A stretch of 64,000 nucleotides of DNA, from positions 1 through 64,000 of the forward strand of contig JAPLDI010000017.1 in assembly GCA_026391795.1 (NCBI GenBank), read 5' to 3'. The DNA comes from Bacteroidota bacterium. Its GTDB lineage: Bacteria; Bacteroidota; Bacteroidia; Bacteroidales; FEN-979. The notes below the pieces were generated by a model. That model made no database searches, was not told the DNA's origin, and worked only from the letters and a program-made list of their open reading frames with translations. Position 1 is the stretch's first letter, and each line of letters begins with the position of its first letter. A program made the position numbers and the translations under genes. Positions 19,878-29,851 of the stretch are shown here, piece by piece.

Positions 19878-20906
19878 ATGACCGACCAGACCTCTATCCT
19901 CATCATTTACACCGGCGGAACCATCGGGATGGTGCAGGACCCGAAGAGCGGCACCCTGAAGCCGCTGACGTTCACTAACCTCTACAAGTACCTGCCGGTG
20001 CTGGAGAATTTTAATTACCGCTTCGATTTTCACACCTTCAATCCCCTTCTCGACTCTTCCAACATGAGTCCTTCGTTCTGGATCGAACTGGCAAAGGTCA
20101 TCGAGGAGAAGTATGAATCGTTCGACGGTTTTGTAGTGCTGCATGGGTCCGATACAATGGCCTATACCGCATCGGCCCTCAGCTTCATGCTGGAAAACCT
20201 GGGCAAGCCGGTCATCCTGACGGGTTCGCAGCTTCCCATCGGGATGGTACGCACCGACGGGCGTGAAAATTTCATCAACTCCATCGAGATCGCTGCTGCC
20301 AAAGAACAGGATACCCCGGTTGTGCCGGAAGTGGCCATCTGTTTTGACAATACGCTTTACCGGGGCAACCGGACGACCAAATTCAATGCAGAGAACTTTG
20401 ATGCATTTGTATCGGGGAACTACCCGGTTCTCGCGGATGTGGGAGTATACATCCGGTATCACAACGAACATATCCTGAATCCGAAATTCAAAAAGCTTAA
20501 AGTGCACAAGAAGCTGGATGAGAACATCGCCATCCTGAAGCTTTTTCCGGGAATAAATCAAAACATTGTAAAAAACACCCTGACCACGCCGGGACTGAAG
20601 GCCGTGATTCTTGAGACGTTCGGTGCAGGTAACGCCCCGACCGTACCTTGGTTCCTGGATTTGCTGAAGGAGGCTGTTGACAAAGGCATCATTCTTTTCA
20701 ATGTGACCCAGTGCAAAGGCGGGAAGGTGGAGATCGGCAAATATGAGACCAGTGCCGGACTGGGAAAGATCGGGGTGATCGGCGGTTATGACATCACCAC
20801 CGAATCGGCGGTTACCAAGCTGATGTACCTGCTGGGATGCGGTTTCCCGAAGGAAGAGGTGGAACGGCTCCTGCAGGTTTCCCTCCGGGGAGAGATGACT
20901 GTTTGA
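19878..20906 (+). CDS. ansA: Type I L-asparaginase
   Basis: IIYTGGTIGM, VVLHGSDTMAYTASALSFML. Confidence 0.92.
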   Translation: MTDQTSILIIYTGGTIGMVQDPKSGTLKPLTFTNLYKYLPVLENFNYRFDFHTFNPLLDSSNMSPSFWIELAKVIEEKYESFDGFVVLHGSDTMAYTASALSFMLENLGKPVILTGSQLPIGMVRTDGRENFINSIEIAAAKEQDTPVVPEVAICFDNTLYRGNRTTKFNAENFDAFVSGNYPVLADVGVYIRYHNEHILNPKFKKLKVHKKLDENIAILKLFPGINQNIVKNTLTTPGLKAVILETFGAGNAPTVPWFLDLLKEAVDKGIILFNVTQCKGGKVEIGKYETSAGLGKIGVIGGYDITTESAVTKLMYLLGCGFPKEEVERLLQVSLRGEMTV

Positions 20907-20932
20907 GAATCAAGAAATATTTCTTACTTTTG
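20902..20932 (+). promoter_or_regulatory. Bacteroidota promoter TTTG-N19-TACTTTTG upstream of tRNA-Ser
   Basis: -33 TTTG at 20902-20905 and -7 TACTTTTG at 20925-20932. Confidence 0.65.
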
Positions 20933-20964
20933 CACCCCGGTTAATGAAAGCGTTAACTGGTTTT

Positions 20965-21056
20965 GGAGAGATGGCCGAGTTGGTCGAAGGCGCACGCCTG
21001 GAAAGTGTGTAATCGTCAAAAGCGGTTCATGGGTTCGAATCCCATTCTCTCCGCCA
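20965..21056 (+). tRNA. tRNA-Ser (anticodon GGA), CCA encoded
   Basis: GGAGAGA/TCTCTCC acceptor stem, CACGC-CTGGAAA-GTGTG anticodon arm, GGTTCGAATCC T-arm, long variable arm. Confidence 0.95.
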
Positions 21057-21062
21057 ACAAAG

Positions 21063-21087
21063 AACCGCTGCAAGGCGGTTTTTTTTT
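21063..21087 (+). terminator. Rho-independent terminator after tRNA-Ser
   Basis: AACCGC-TGCAAG-GCGGTT stem followed by T tract. Confidence 0.8.
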
Positions 21088-21313
21088 CGAACAACTCGAA
21101 AATTTGCTTTCAGATTTGTGGAGAAATCAATAGAGGGTGGCTCAAAAGGCAGCCTTCTTTCTTTTTTGCGCTCAGGCCGCGCGGGCCTCGTCATCGCAGA
21201 GTAGCGTGGTATTATCTGGTAAAATGCTTTTCAAATCGTCGCAAGTGATAGGGAATTAACCATGCACCTCAACCTCCATGGGGCTGATTAAAAATGATTG
21301 TGCATTTCGTAAA

Positions 21314-23395
21314 TCATTGTTTGACGATCTTCCCGGTCAGGATACAATCATTAGTCGTGATGCTGACGATATAGATCCCGGCTGGCAGGTCAGCAACATT
21401 GATCACCGGCCTTTTCTCATTGATCTGCCGGGTGATGAGCTCTTTCCCGCACAGGTTCCGGATGGATAACCTGCCTGATGAGAAAGCACCCGGAATTTCG
21501 AGGGTAACCTTTCCCGAAGAGGGATTGGGATAAACCTTCAGTGTACCGGATCCTGTCGTTAAATTTCTCTCCCCTACGGGAAACCCTCCGCTGTTGGTGG
21601 TCTTCAGGATCGTTCCGCCCTCTCCGGAAACATAACCTATTGTGGCCTCGGGAAAAGAAATTGAATAGAGGTAATTGGAGGTCCCGCTTTGCAATGTCTT
21701 CCATGTATTGCCACCGTCGGATGTCCTGATGATTATTCCGGCACCCGCAATAAAACCTGTTTCGGGATCAACGAACCGGATGGCGAGAAACGGGCCGGAG
21801 TAATAAACGGGCACTGTATCCCAGGTTGCACCTGCATCCGTGGTTTTCAGCAGGAGGGCCTGGTCTGAAATACTTCCCCCGACAAATCCAGTATTGGCAT
21901 CTGTAAAGAATACCGATTCATATCCGCACATTATGCTGTGTAAAAGAACAGACCAGGTAGCCCCTCCGTCTACCGTCTTTAAAATATGCGTCTCAAACAA
22001 CCATGTAACGCCGGTTATATAACCCGTATCGGCACTCGTAAAGAAAACAGAAGTAAGTCTGTCGGGTATCCCGGTGCTTACGGTTGTCCAGGTCGCTCCC
22101 CCGTTGGCAGTATTCAAAACAATCCCGTTTTCCCCGATAATATGACCCTTGTTGGCATCAACAAAGAACATGGCGGTTAAGGAGTTGCTGATACCCGCCG
22201 GGTAGGATGTCCAGGCAGAGCCGCCGTTCACGGTCTTCAGGATGGTGCCGTTATCGCCAGCCAGGAAGCCCGTACTGGCATCTGTAAAATGAACGGCATT
22301 TAAATTCTGAAGGGTTCCGCTCGCAACAGGGATCCATTCGTTTCCCCCGTTGGTTGTTTTCAACAGGGTTCCTTTTTCACCTGCAGCATAGCCTGTGCTG
22401 ACATTGGGGAAAGAAATAGAATAGAGCATCTTCGTCGTACCGCGTGATAACTGGGTCCAGGTTGTTCCTCCGTTAACGGTGGTCAACAGGATGCCATGCA
22501 TGCCGGTGGCGTAACCTGTATTGACATCGGTAAAATAAACCGACAGGAGCCATTCCTTTGTTCCGCTCGACTGGGCCGTCCAGTTTGCACCTCCGTTGAT
22601 GGTCTTATAAATGATCCCGCTGTCGCCGACAGCATAGCCGGTATTGGTATCCGGGAAACAGATGGATTCGAAGCCCAGGACTGTCCCCGTCGTTTGAGCG
22701 CCCCACCATTGACCTCCATTGGTGGTTTTCAGGATGGTTCCGTTGTAACCCGTCACATACCCGACCTTCTCGCTGGTAAACCAGATTGAAGTGAGGTAAT
22801 TAGTCACGGAACTCGGAGAGTCGACCCAGGTGTTGCCTTCGTCGGTTGTTTTTCTGATCTTTCCGTTCATGCCGCAGGAGTAGCCGATTTTGTAATCCGC
22901 AAAGTAAATCCCCATCATCGGCATGTTGGTCCCCGTAGAGACGGAAACCCAGGTCTCTCCCCCGTCGGTTGTCTTATAGATGTTCGCTGTAAAATAGCCT
23001 GAGGAGACATACCCAATTAAATTATTGGTGAAATAAACCGATGTCAACATATCCGAAGTCACATTCGGCAGAAGTGTCCAGGTTTCACCTGCATCGGTGG
23101 TTTTCACCATGGCCCCGTAATCGCCGACTACATAACCCGTATAGAGATCTGAAAAGAAGACCGAATGCAGGTCCATGGTGGTCCGGCTCCTGCGTATCGT
23201 CCATGTGGCTCCCCCGTCAGTGGTCTTCAGGATGGTTCCGGCCATCCCTGCCGCATATCCTGTATTTGCATCCGTAAAGAAAACAGAGCGCAACGTATTT
23301 CCCACCGGGACCGGGTTTTGCCAGTTCCACTGGGCAAATGCAGAAACAAGACAGAGCGAGAGACTAAGAAGAAGGAAAAGTTTTTTCATTTTCAT
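21314..23395 (-). CDS. T9SS-sorted secreted YCF48/photosystem-II-stability-factor-like beta-propeller
   Basis: Repeated TVNGGxTWxxxxSGTxxxLxSVxFxDxxTGYAxG; C-terminal VYPNPSSGKVTLEI...GIYIVSI. Confidence 0.88.
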   Translation of the reverse strand: MKMKKLFLLLSLSLCLVSAFAQWNWQNPVPVGNTLRSVFFTDANTGYAAGMAGTILKTTDGGATWTIRRSRTTMDLHSVFFSDLYTGYVVGDYGAMVKTTDAGETWTLLPNVTSDMLTSVYFTNNLIGYVSSGYFTANIYKTTDGGETWVSVSTGTNMPMMGIYFADYKIGYSCGMNGKIRKTTDEGNTWVDSPSSVTNYLTSIWFTSEKVGYVTGYNGTILKTTNGGQWWGAQTTGTVLGFESICFPDTNTGYAVGDSGIIYKTINGGANWTAQSSGTKEWLLSVYFTDVNTGYATGMHGILLTTVNGGTTWTQLSRGTTKMLYSISFPNVSTGYAAGEKGTLLKTTNGGNEWIPVASGTLQNLNAVHFTDASTGFLAGDNGTILKTVNGGSAWTSYPAGISNSLTAMFFVDANKGHIIGENGIVLNTANGGATWTTVSTGIPDRLTSVFFTSADTGYITGVTWLFETHILKTVDGGATWSVLLHSIMCGYESVFFTDANTGFVGGSISDQALLLKTTDAGATWDTVPVYYSGPFLAIRFVDPETGFIAGAGIIIRTSDGGNTWKTLQSGTSNYLYSISFPEATIGYVSGEGGTILKTTNSGGFPVGERNLTTGSGTLKVYPNPSSGKVTLEIPGAFSSGRLSIRNLCGKELITRQINEKRPVINVADLPAGIYIVSITTNDCILTGKIVKQ

Positions 23396-23844
23396 CAGAT
23401 AAGAAACGGAAGTAACATGTACGAATGTTCAGAATATTCAATGTATTCGGGGTAGGTAACCTTTAAGAATATTTCCTCCAGAAGCATCCGTGCGATTAAG
23501 CTCAGCGTGATCAGGAGAGCCGCTGCAACCGCAATAGAAAAAGGGTACGACAGCACACCGGCCCAGGTGAAATAGATGACGGAAGCATAGATCGGGTGGC
23601 GGAGGATGCGATAAGGACCATGGGTTACCAGTCCCCCCCTGGTTGTATTGGCCACCGCGTGGAAGCTGCGGAATCCAAATGTTATCCGTGCCCAGATCAT
23701 AAGCCCGAAGGAAAGCAGCTGGATGATGATCCCAACCGGATGAACCGCGAATAAATGTTTGGTGAAAATCAGGAATACCAGGCCTGCTACCGCAAACCCA
23801 TAGGAAATCAAGGAACCGATTTTCGTTAGCGTGGTTTTATTCAT
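23395..23844 (-). CDS. Isoprenylcysteine carboxyl methyltransferase-family membrane protein
   Basis: TRGGLVTHGPYRILRHPIYASVIYF motif. Confidence 0.82.
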   Translation of the reverse strand: MNKTTLTKIGSLISYGFAVAGLVFLIFTKHLFAVHPVGIIIQLLSFGLMIWARITFGFRSFHAVANTTRGGLVTHGPYRILRHPIYASVIYFTWAGVLSYPFSIAVAAALLITLSLIARMLLEEIFLKVTYPEYIEYSEHSYMLLPFLI

Positions 23845-23852
23845 ATTGAATT

Positions 23853-25244
23853 TTATTTTTTACAGAATTTTCCACAATAGTGTGATCCTGATGTTGTCAA
23901 TTTAACAAAGTAGACGCCGGCCGGAAAGTTTCCAACGTCAACTGTGATGCTGCTTCCGGGGTTCCGGGCCTCAAACAGGATCGTTCCCTTTGCATCCTCT
24001 ATATCCAAGGAATTTACCGGGCAGGAGTTGTTCATAAACCCTATTGTCAATGTCGAGGATGCGGGATCGGGGTATAACGACAATTTCAGTTTTTGTGCTT
24101 CCGGTATCCCGACATAAACCGAATCATATTTCATAACGGTTGCTTTATAACTATTCCCCCAATCCACATATGCCACATAGGGCTGACCGGAGGGACTAAA
24201 AGCAAGTGTTACATGGTCAGCTTCACCTGCCGAGAATCCCTCAGGACCGATCAATGACCAGTCCGTTCCGTTGAATTTCATTACTGCCGCTTTATAGGGG
24301 TTGACCGAGCAGGTAAAAGCCACATAGGGTATTCCAAGCGGACTGAAAGCAATGCTGGTTAAGGTAGACCAGGGTGCTTTGAACTGGGGAGTCCCGACAA
24401 CGGCCCAGCTGCTGCCGTTAAATTTCATTACCGTTACTTTTGTTTCATTCCCATTATCGGGAAAGGCCACATAGGGTTCACCGGCCGGGCTGACTGCAAG
24501 CGTTGACATCATCGCCGCCCCGGTTGAAAAGCCTTCATTCCCGACCACGCCCCAGTTGGCTCCATCGAACTTCATGACCGTAATTTTGTATGAATGTACC
24601 GAATCAACATACGAAACATAGGGTTCTCCCGCCGTATTAAAGGTGAGGTTTGTATAGGAGACGGCATTGCCAACCGAGAAACCGGCACTCCCGGTCATTG
24701 TCCAGCTGCTTCCGTTGAAATTCATTACGGAAACTTTTCCGTTTTGTGACCAATCGGTAAAAGCGACTGCAGGCAGGCCGGTCACCGGATTGAAGGCAAG
24801 ACTCAGAGAATAATAGATCGAGGAGGGTGTAAAACCTGCGTCCCCGATAAAAACCCAGTTTGTACCGTCAAATTTCATGACGGATGCCTTTGAGGCTTGT
24901 GTATAATCCATAAAAGCAACCACCGGTTCCCCGGCAGGACTGATGGCCAGGCATGGCATCCCGGCCTGGCCGGGCGAAAACCCGTATGTCCCTAGGGTAT
25001 CCCAGTAGGTCCCGTTGAATTTCATCACGCCGGCACGCAGGTCAATCGCACCATCCGCCGTCACCACATAAGGGGTTCCATCAAGTCCGATTGCAATGCC
25101 TGTATAGGTGGCACTTCCTAAAGTGAACCCGGTATTCCCTACCTCCTTCCAGGCATAATCGAGGGGAGAAGATTTATACCCGTTCTGCTGGCTGAAGGAG
25201 AGAACCGGCAAGAGAAAAAACAAGAGTGGAATTAGTTTTTTCAT
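23853..25244 (-). CDS. T9SS-sorted secreted repeat protein
   Basis: Repeated VMKFNGxxWxxVGxxGFSxG units; C-terminal LYPDPASSTLTIGF...GVYFVKL; start at MKKLIPLLFF. Confidence 0.82.
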   Translation of the reverse strand: MKKLIPLLFFLLPVLSFSQQNGYKSSPLDYAWKEVGNTGFTLGSATYTGIAIGLDGTPYVVTADGAIDLRAGVMKFNGTYWDTLGTYGFSPGQAGMPCLAISPAGEPVVAFMDYTQASKASVMKFDGTNWVFIGDAGFTPSSIYYSLSLAFNPVTGLPAVAFTDWSQNGKVSVMNFNGSSWTMTGSAGFSVGNAVSYTNLTFNTAGEPYVSYVDSVHSYKITVMKFDGANWGVVGNEGFSTGAAMMSTLAVSPAGEPYVAFPDNGNETKVTVMKFNGSSWAVVGTPQFKAPWSTLTSIAFSPLGIPYVAFTCSVNPYKAAVMKFNGTDWSLIGPEGFSAGEADHVTLAFSPSGQPYVAYVDWGNSYKATVMKYDSVYVGIPEAQKLKLSLYPDPASSTLTIGFMNNSCPVNSLDIEDAKGTILFEARNPGSSITVDVGNFPAGVYFVKLTTSGSHYCGKFCKK

Positions 25245-25345
25245 ATCTGAAAGTATTTTGGGTTCTGTTTTATACCGTTCAATCAACCTTAATTGATTTG
25301 TCATAGGATTTGGTTGTTGCAGAAAACGTCGACTTTACGTGCTAT

Positions 25346-26662
25346 TTATTGTTTTACGATTTTACTTCTTAACACATTCCCGTCGTGTATTATTTCTATA
25401 ATATACAGTCCATTCATAAGGCTTGATATATCCAATCTAAACTGATTGCCAGCTAAATTTGTCCGTTCATAGAAGATTTGTCCTGTGATACTGACCAGTT
25501 TAACTGTTGAATTTTCAGAAGGTTGTTGAAGCGTAATGTATACAAAATCAGGGGTGGGGTTAGGGAATATTTGTACCCGTGAAACAGAATTAATTTCATC
25601 AATTGCATATGGGTTACAGATGACAGGTGTTCCCGTTGTTTGGCCAATTGTTAGTAAGCCATTATTCACAGTCCAATAATTGTAGGTTCCACCTGATACT
25701 GTAATCCAGTCACTGAGATTCACTGATTTACTCCTGTCAGGTAATGTGGTATAGTTGCCCGGACCCTTTATGATGTATACTTTTGCTCCGTTCGTCCATG
25801 TGAGCGGTAATCCGGAAACACAGGTTTCAGGTGCTGCACACCATTGCCGAAGGAAATAAGCTTTATTGACTCCGATAACCATTCCAATTCCATTTTCATC
25901 AATGCAAACTGCAGTTTTTTCATCGCAGGCAATCCCTTTTCCATCCGACAGGGTTGAGTCGGTAATCATACGTGCTAAAAAGGACATTAGTCTGCCTTGC
26001 CTGCCGGTAATACCATTACTTGTAGTTCCACCCTTGGTACTAAAGTGAGTGTCGCATATTGTCTTTTTAAGAAAGGGGTTATGTAAAAAATCGTTATAAT
26101 GTATCCCCGTTCCTGACGCATAAGGATTTAATAAAGCCTCCGACGACAGAACATTCGTTATTCCGTCATAATAAATATAACCCTGAATAGCCATGCCAGC
26201 GCTTGTGCCGCCAATGGGTGCATGCTTTACATTGGCCAAATAATCGATGACTTTTCCTAAAGCCGTTCCTTTATAAAAAGTGATGTAATCATTTTGATCA
26301 CCCCCGGCAAAAAAAATTGCTTCTGCTTTTCTGATTGCCTGAACGATAACAGAGTCATTTGCTTTTGTTTTAGAATTCACAAGAAATGTTTCCACTGAGT
26401 TAGCGGGTCCGAGACCGTATATGTAGCTATTGTAAGCATTTGTTCCGGTGGCACGAATAACTACAAAATCTCCTCCTCCGGATTTAGTAATCATCCATGT
26501 GAAAGCAGCATCAACATCGGCTCCACCACCCATCAATACTGTACCGGCAGTACAAGTTGTGACAGTATCGTTTGGTGATCCTACCCTTCCCAGACTTTGA
26601 GCATTTGTATAAGTAATTCCCAGGAGAATTATTGAATAAATTGTCAGGATTTTTTCTTTCAT
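25346..26662 (-). CDS. Secreted cyanophycinase-like (peptidase S51) protein with T9SS sorting domain
   Basis: LMGGGADVDAAF, FFAGGDQNDY, GGTSAGMAIQG nucleophile motif; C-terminal IFPNPTPDFVYITL...GLYIIEI. Confidence 0.85.
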   Translation of the reverse strand: MKEKILTIYSIILLGITYTNAQSLGRVGSPNDTVTTCTAGTVLMGGGADVDAAFTWMITKSGGGDFVVIRATGTNAYNSYIYGLGPANSVETFLVNSKTKANDSVIVQAIRKAEAIFFAGGDQNDYITFYKGTALGKVIDYLANVKHAPIGGTSAGMAIQGYIYYDGITNVLSSEALLNPYASGTGIHYNDFLHNPFLKKTICDTHFSTKGGTTSNGITGRQGRLMSFLARMITDSTLSDGKGIACDEKTAVCIDENGIGMVIGVNKAYFLRQWCAAPETCVSGLPLTWTNGAKVYIIKGPGNYTTLPDRSKSVNLSDWITVSGGTYNYWTVNNGLLTIGQTTGTPVICNPYAIDEINSVSRVQIFPNPTPDFVYITLQQPSENSTVKLVSITGQIFYERTNLAGNQFRLDISSLMNGLYIIEIIHDGNVLRSKIVKQ

Positions 26663-26874
26663 TTAATTAATTTTACGTTGTATTCCTTTCAATTTGTTGC
26701 TGTGTATACCAGCATTCAGGATATTTCATCAGAGTTTAAGAGGACTGACAGTCGGTTTACTTCATTTTTCTTTGTTTTCGTTTACTTTTTGAAGGCAGGG
26801 TCAACTGCATTGGTGTAAACAGTGCGCAAATTGAGGTCTATCTTACCGTTGATTAATTTATTTTCCCATTGTCT

Positions 26875-27573
26875 TCAATTCATATTTCCTGATGGAAAGA
26901 AATAAGAAAATCCAAGGCTCAGGATAACTGCGTTATTTATGGCGTCATGGTCAAAATTGTACTGCATTCCACTTTCACTCAAAAAGCTCGGGAATAAGCC
27001 GGTATTGACCAACCCGTAATGATCACTGACTTCCATTGAAAGTGCATACTGGTGTTTTATTCTCACTTCTATACCGATGCTTGCTATGACCCCAAAATCA
27101 AATTTATTGGCATTTTCATAAGACGATGGATCAGGAATAGGATAATCGAAATTATAAGGATAATAATGGTTATTGATATAAGTTTGATGGATCAGATAGC
27201 TAACATAGGGACCGGCTGATACAAGGAAGCGGACTTTTTTCCCGAACGATCCCTTGATCAGCATTGGAATGGTCAGATAGTCGAAATGAAATGTATAATT
27301 TAACATGATGGAATTGACGAGCAGGTCAGCTCCTTTTCGCTCATATGCAATTCCAGTCTTAAAGGCCAGCTTATCCAAAAAATTATATTGGAATGCAACG
27401 CCCCCGTAGCCTCCCAGAATTGGTTTAAGAAAATCAGAATTATCCTGGCTTCCGTGTATGTATGTGTAAGATGGGCCACCCTCAATACTTACAGCAAATC
27501 TTTGTTGGCCTGACAAAGTGGATGCCTGAACTCCAAACAAAATCAAGATTGCCAAAGGTAATTTTATGTTCAT
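26875..27573 (-). CDS. Outer membrane beta-barrel protein (PorT-like)
   Basis: Signal peptide; GGYGGVAFQYNFLDKLAFKTGIAYERKG. Confidence 0.72.
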   Translation of the reverse strand: MNIKLPLAILILFGVQASTLSGQQRFAVSIEGGPSYTYIHGSQDNSDFLKPILGGYGGVAFQYNFLDKLAFKTGIAYERKGADLLVNSIMLNYTFHFDYLTIPMLIKGSFGKKVRFLVSAGPYVSYLIHQTYINNHYYPYNFDYPIPDPSSYENANKFDFGVIASIGIEVRIKHQYALSMEVSDHYGLVNTGLFPSFLSESGMQYNFDHDAINNAVILSLGFSYFFPSGNMN

Positions 27574-27659
27574 AATTAAAGGTGTTTTGCAGAAAGATCC
27601 ATTGTACAGGTTATACTTACATTATGCTTGGTGCCTTCTTTAATTATTGAATCCTGCTA

Positions 27660-28445
27660 TCAATAATATGTAATTCTTAAATCTCGACTACCGACACTTG
27701 GGTGTTGTTCCCGGAATTTTTCAATAGCAGGCCTGTTTTGAGAATCAAACGAATAAAAATAATACATTGAATCGGGAGCAGATGTATTGTATGCTGACGA
27801 TTTAGCTAATTCTTTACTTGATTTCCCGAACCAGGAAATACCTTCATTATAATTTCCCAGCGTGTTTATTGAATTGGGATAATAAACAAATATTCTTAAT
27901 GGCCCAGACCCATACTTATCAGAATATTGTTGAGAGGAAATATTACTTCCGGATATCTGGTAATTCATTTTAAACCAATGAAGACTATCATCAGGTGAGA
28001 ATTTTGATTCGATCAGGAAACCCTCTGAGTTGTATTTATAGGTTGCATCCAGGTTTAACGTTGAATCAGCTGATGATTTGTAGTCGATAATTGTTCGGGA
28101 TACGGCTAACCCAATACCGTTAAGTTCATAAATATATTTGTAATTCAACATGTCATTCGTATCAAAATGGCTTTCAATTACCTGGTTTGAATGATATTCA
28201 TACCGCGTAATAACCGTATCATATTGTTTGGGATAATAACTTTTCATTAAAACAATCTGACGTTGTGAGTTATATTCCATGGATTGTGAGGTAATAAAAT
28301 TACCAATTGAATCATAATAACTCATTTCTTTAATCAGTGATGCTGAAGAATTTATGAGTGCAGAATTGTCAGGCGCATTCTTTTTGCATGAGCAGACAAG
28401 CACAATGGAAAGGAGAAGAAATGGTATTGCTTTTTTCAGGATCAT
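27660..28445 (-). CDS. Lipoprotein of unknown function
   Basis: Lipobox-like LVCSCKKN; YD-like repeated segments. Confidence 0.6.
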   Translation of the reverse strand: MILKKAIPFLLLSIVLVCSCKKNAPDNSALINSSASLIKEMSYYDSIGNFITSQSMEYNSQRQIVLMKSYYPKQYDTVITRYEYHSNQVIESHFDTNDMLNYKYIYELNGIGLAVSRTIIDYKSSADSTLNLDATYKYNSEGFLIESKFSPDDSLHWFKMNYQISGSNISSQQYSDKYGSGPLRIFVYYPNSINTLGNYNEGISWFGKSSKELAKSSAYNTSAPDSMYYFYSFDSQNRPAIEKFREQHPSVGSRDLRITYY

Positions 28446-28513
28446 GTTTTTACTGATTATCTTATATAGGCGCTTGTCTGTTAAAAATGGTTAAATGTCA
28501 AATCAATATGTTT

Positions 28514-28618
28514 GGCGCTAACGCTTGGCCGACAACCGCAGCAAAGGTGTAACCTTTGCTACTGCAACATTGTCCCGAGTACCCGGGATTGCCGTTGGGG
28601 CTCGTTATGGGCAATGTT
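28514..28618. repeat. attC-like imperfect palindrome, site A
   Basis: GGCGCTAACGCTTGGCC ... GGGGCTCGTTATGGGCAATG with inner hairpins AGCAAAGGT-GTA-ACCTTTGCT and TCCCG-AGTACC-CGGGA. Confidence 0.6.
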
Positions 28619-29031
28619 TATTTATTACTATGAAAGACATGTGACGAAACTAAGCCTACGATACTAACGACAAGAATTATCGCAATCAATGCTTCCTTGC
28701 TGATAAAGATATCTTTTACTTTTTTCACATAATTAATTAGCGCTCTCCAATTATATGAAATATGAAGGATGGAAAATAGTACAAATAATATTCCTGAAAT
28801 ATCATGAACAGACATCCAGAAATGCCTTGCAAAGGTTAACCCTTCAAATTGAAGGAGATGATTCATTAATCCACTGATCGGGAGTAATAAACCAGAGACA
28901 ACTAGGGCTGTTGAAATGAATGCTCTTTTATTGAAAGGTTTCCGTATTACATTTTCGCTCATACTATTTTGTTTAAAGTTTTGTCCTTTTAATGGAGAAC
29001 AGACAGGTCGTTTTTTAACATTGCCTGTAAC
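28604..29031 (-). other. Candidate gene cassette 0, ends GTTATGGGCAATGTT / AACATTGCCTGTAAC
   Basis: Complementary ends; stop codon abuts the left core. Confidence 0.6.
28618..28962 (-). CDS. DUF4405-like small membrane protein (cassette gene)
   Basis: Four predicted TM segments, ARHFWMSVHDISGILFVLFSILHISYNW. Confidence 0.65.
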   Translation of the reverse strand: MSENVIRKPFNKRAFISTALVVSGLLLPISGLMNHLLQFEGLTFARHFWMSVHDISGILFVLFSILHISYNWRALINYVKKVKDIFISKEALIAIILVVSIVGLVSSHVFHSNK

Positions 29032-29162
29032 TCCCAGTCCGAAGCCGCATTGCAGGCATTAGCAGAGTCTATTTTTGCTTTTTGTTTCCTTCTTATTAGC
29101 CACAACTTCTTTCCTTACCGACAAACCCCGCATTGAGGCTGCGGGCTCGTTAGCGCGCGTTC
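29017..29162. repeat. attC-like imperfect palindrome, site B
   Basis: CTGTAACTCCCAGTCCGAAGCCGCATTGC ... GCATTGAGGCTGCGGGCTCGTTAGCG. Confidence 0.65.
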
Positions 29163-29716
29163 ATTTTATAAATATAATATTTTGTAGTATCGAAGGCACT
29201 AATGATCGACTTACTCCAATCATGTTTTTTCCATTCTTTATTATCAATTATATCCTTAGGGAGATTTAAGATTACTCTGGTGTTTGAAGACATGAAAATC
29301 AAATACTCTATGTTTTGATCTGAACTTGTAACAAATTTTTTCTGGTTCTTTAGAAATTCCTTATTATGCCTAAAATCAGCCAAATGAGATGTGAAATATT
29401 TTAATGGAATTGGAGATATTTCAAACGAGCTACTATTTGAAGGAAGAATACATGAAATTTGTTTCACTAAATATCTGTGTTGATTTGAACTAAGAATCCA
29501 AATTGACGAAATGTGTTTGCAAGAATCAGGAAGAGTTGACCAAGGTCCAATACTTGTGTAGTAAACAAGAAGTGTATCATTTTTCCCAAGATCCAGTTTA
29601 TTGAACTCTTTTTGGATTGAAATCGGCCAATTACTTTCTGAGGCAATTTGACCATAGCTAATTGTCGAAAGAAATAGCAATATGACGAATATTTGTTTCA
29701 TAGAATGCGCGCTAAC
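29149..29716 (-). other. Candidate gene cassette 1, ends GTTAGCGCGCGTTC / GAATGCGCGCTAAC
   Basis: 13/14 inverse-complementary ends; stop codon lies inside the core, start codon within the right end region. Confidence 0.65.
29150..29701 (-). CDS. Hypothetical exported protein (cassette gene)
   Basis: 183-aa ORF with signal peptide, stop TAA embedded in GCGCGCTAAC. Confidence 0.65.
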   Translation of the reverse strand: MKQIFVILLFLSTISYGQIASESNWPISIQKEFNKLDLGKNDTLLVYYTSIGPWSTLPDSCKHISSIWILSSNQHRYLVKQISCILPSNSSSFEISPIPLKYFTSHLADFRHNKEFLKNQKKFVTSSDQNIEYLIFMSSNTRVILNLPKDIIDNKEWKKHDWSKSIISAFDTTKYYIYKMNAR

Positions 29717-29851
29717 GCTCGGCCCGCAGCCGCTTTGCGGGATTACTTTACTTTAGCTATGCTTTTTGTACTCATGTTTAGTGACCTGATCAACTATCCT
29801 TTCCAACTGCCCCGGCATGCGGTTGCGGGCTTGTTGGCAGCAGCTATTAAT
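29703..29851. repeat. attC-like imperfect palindrome, site C
   Basis: GCGCTAACGCTCGGCCCGCAGCCGC ... GCGGTTGCGGGCTTGTTGGCAGC; GCCCGCAGCCGC pairs with GCGGTTGCGGGC. Confidence 0.65.

Noticed and set aside
21119-21210. Insertion-sequence end relic (GAGGGTGGCTCAAAAGGCAGCC) and AGGCC-GCGCG-GGCCT hairpin
   Set aside because: Resembles IS-terminal sequences I remember, but there is no transposase, paired end or target duplication; not supportable.
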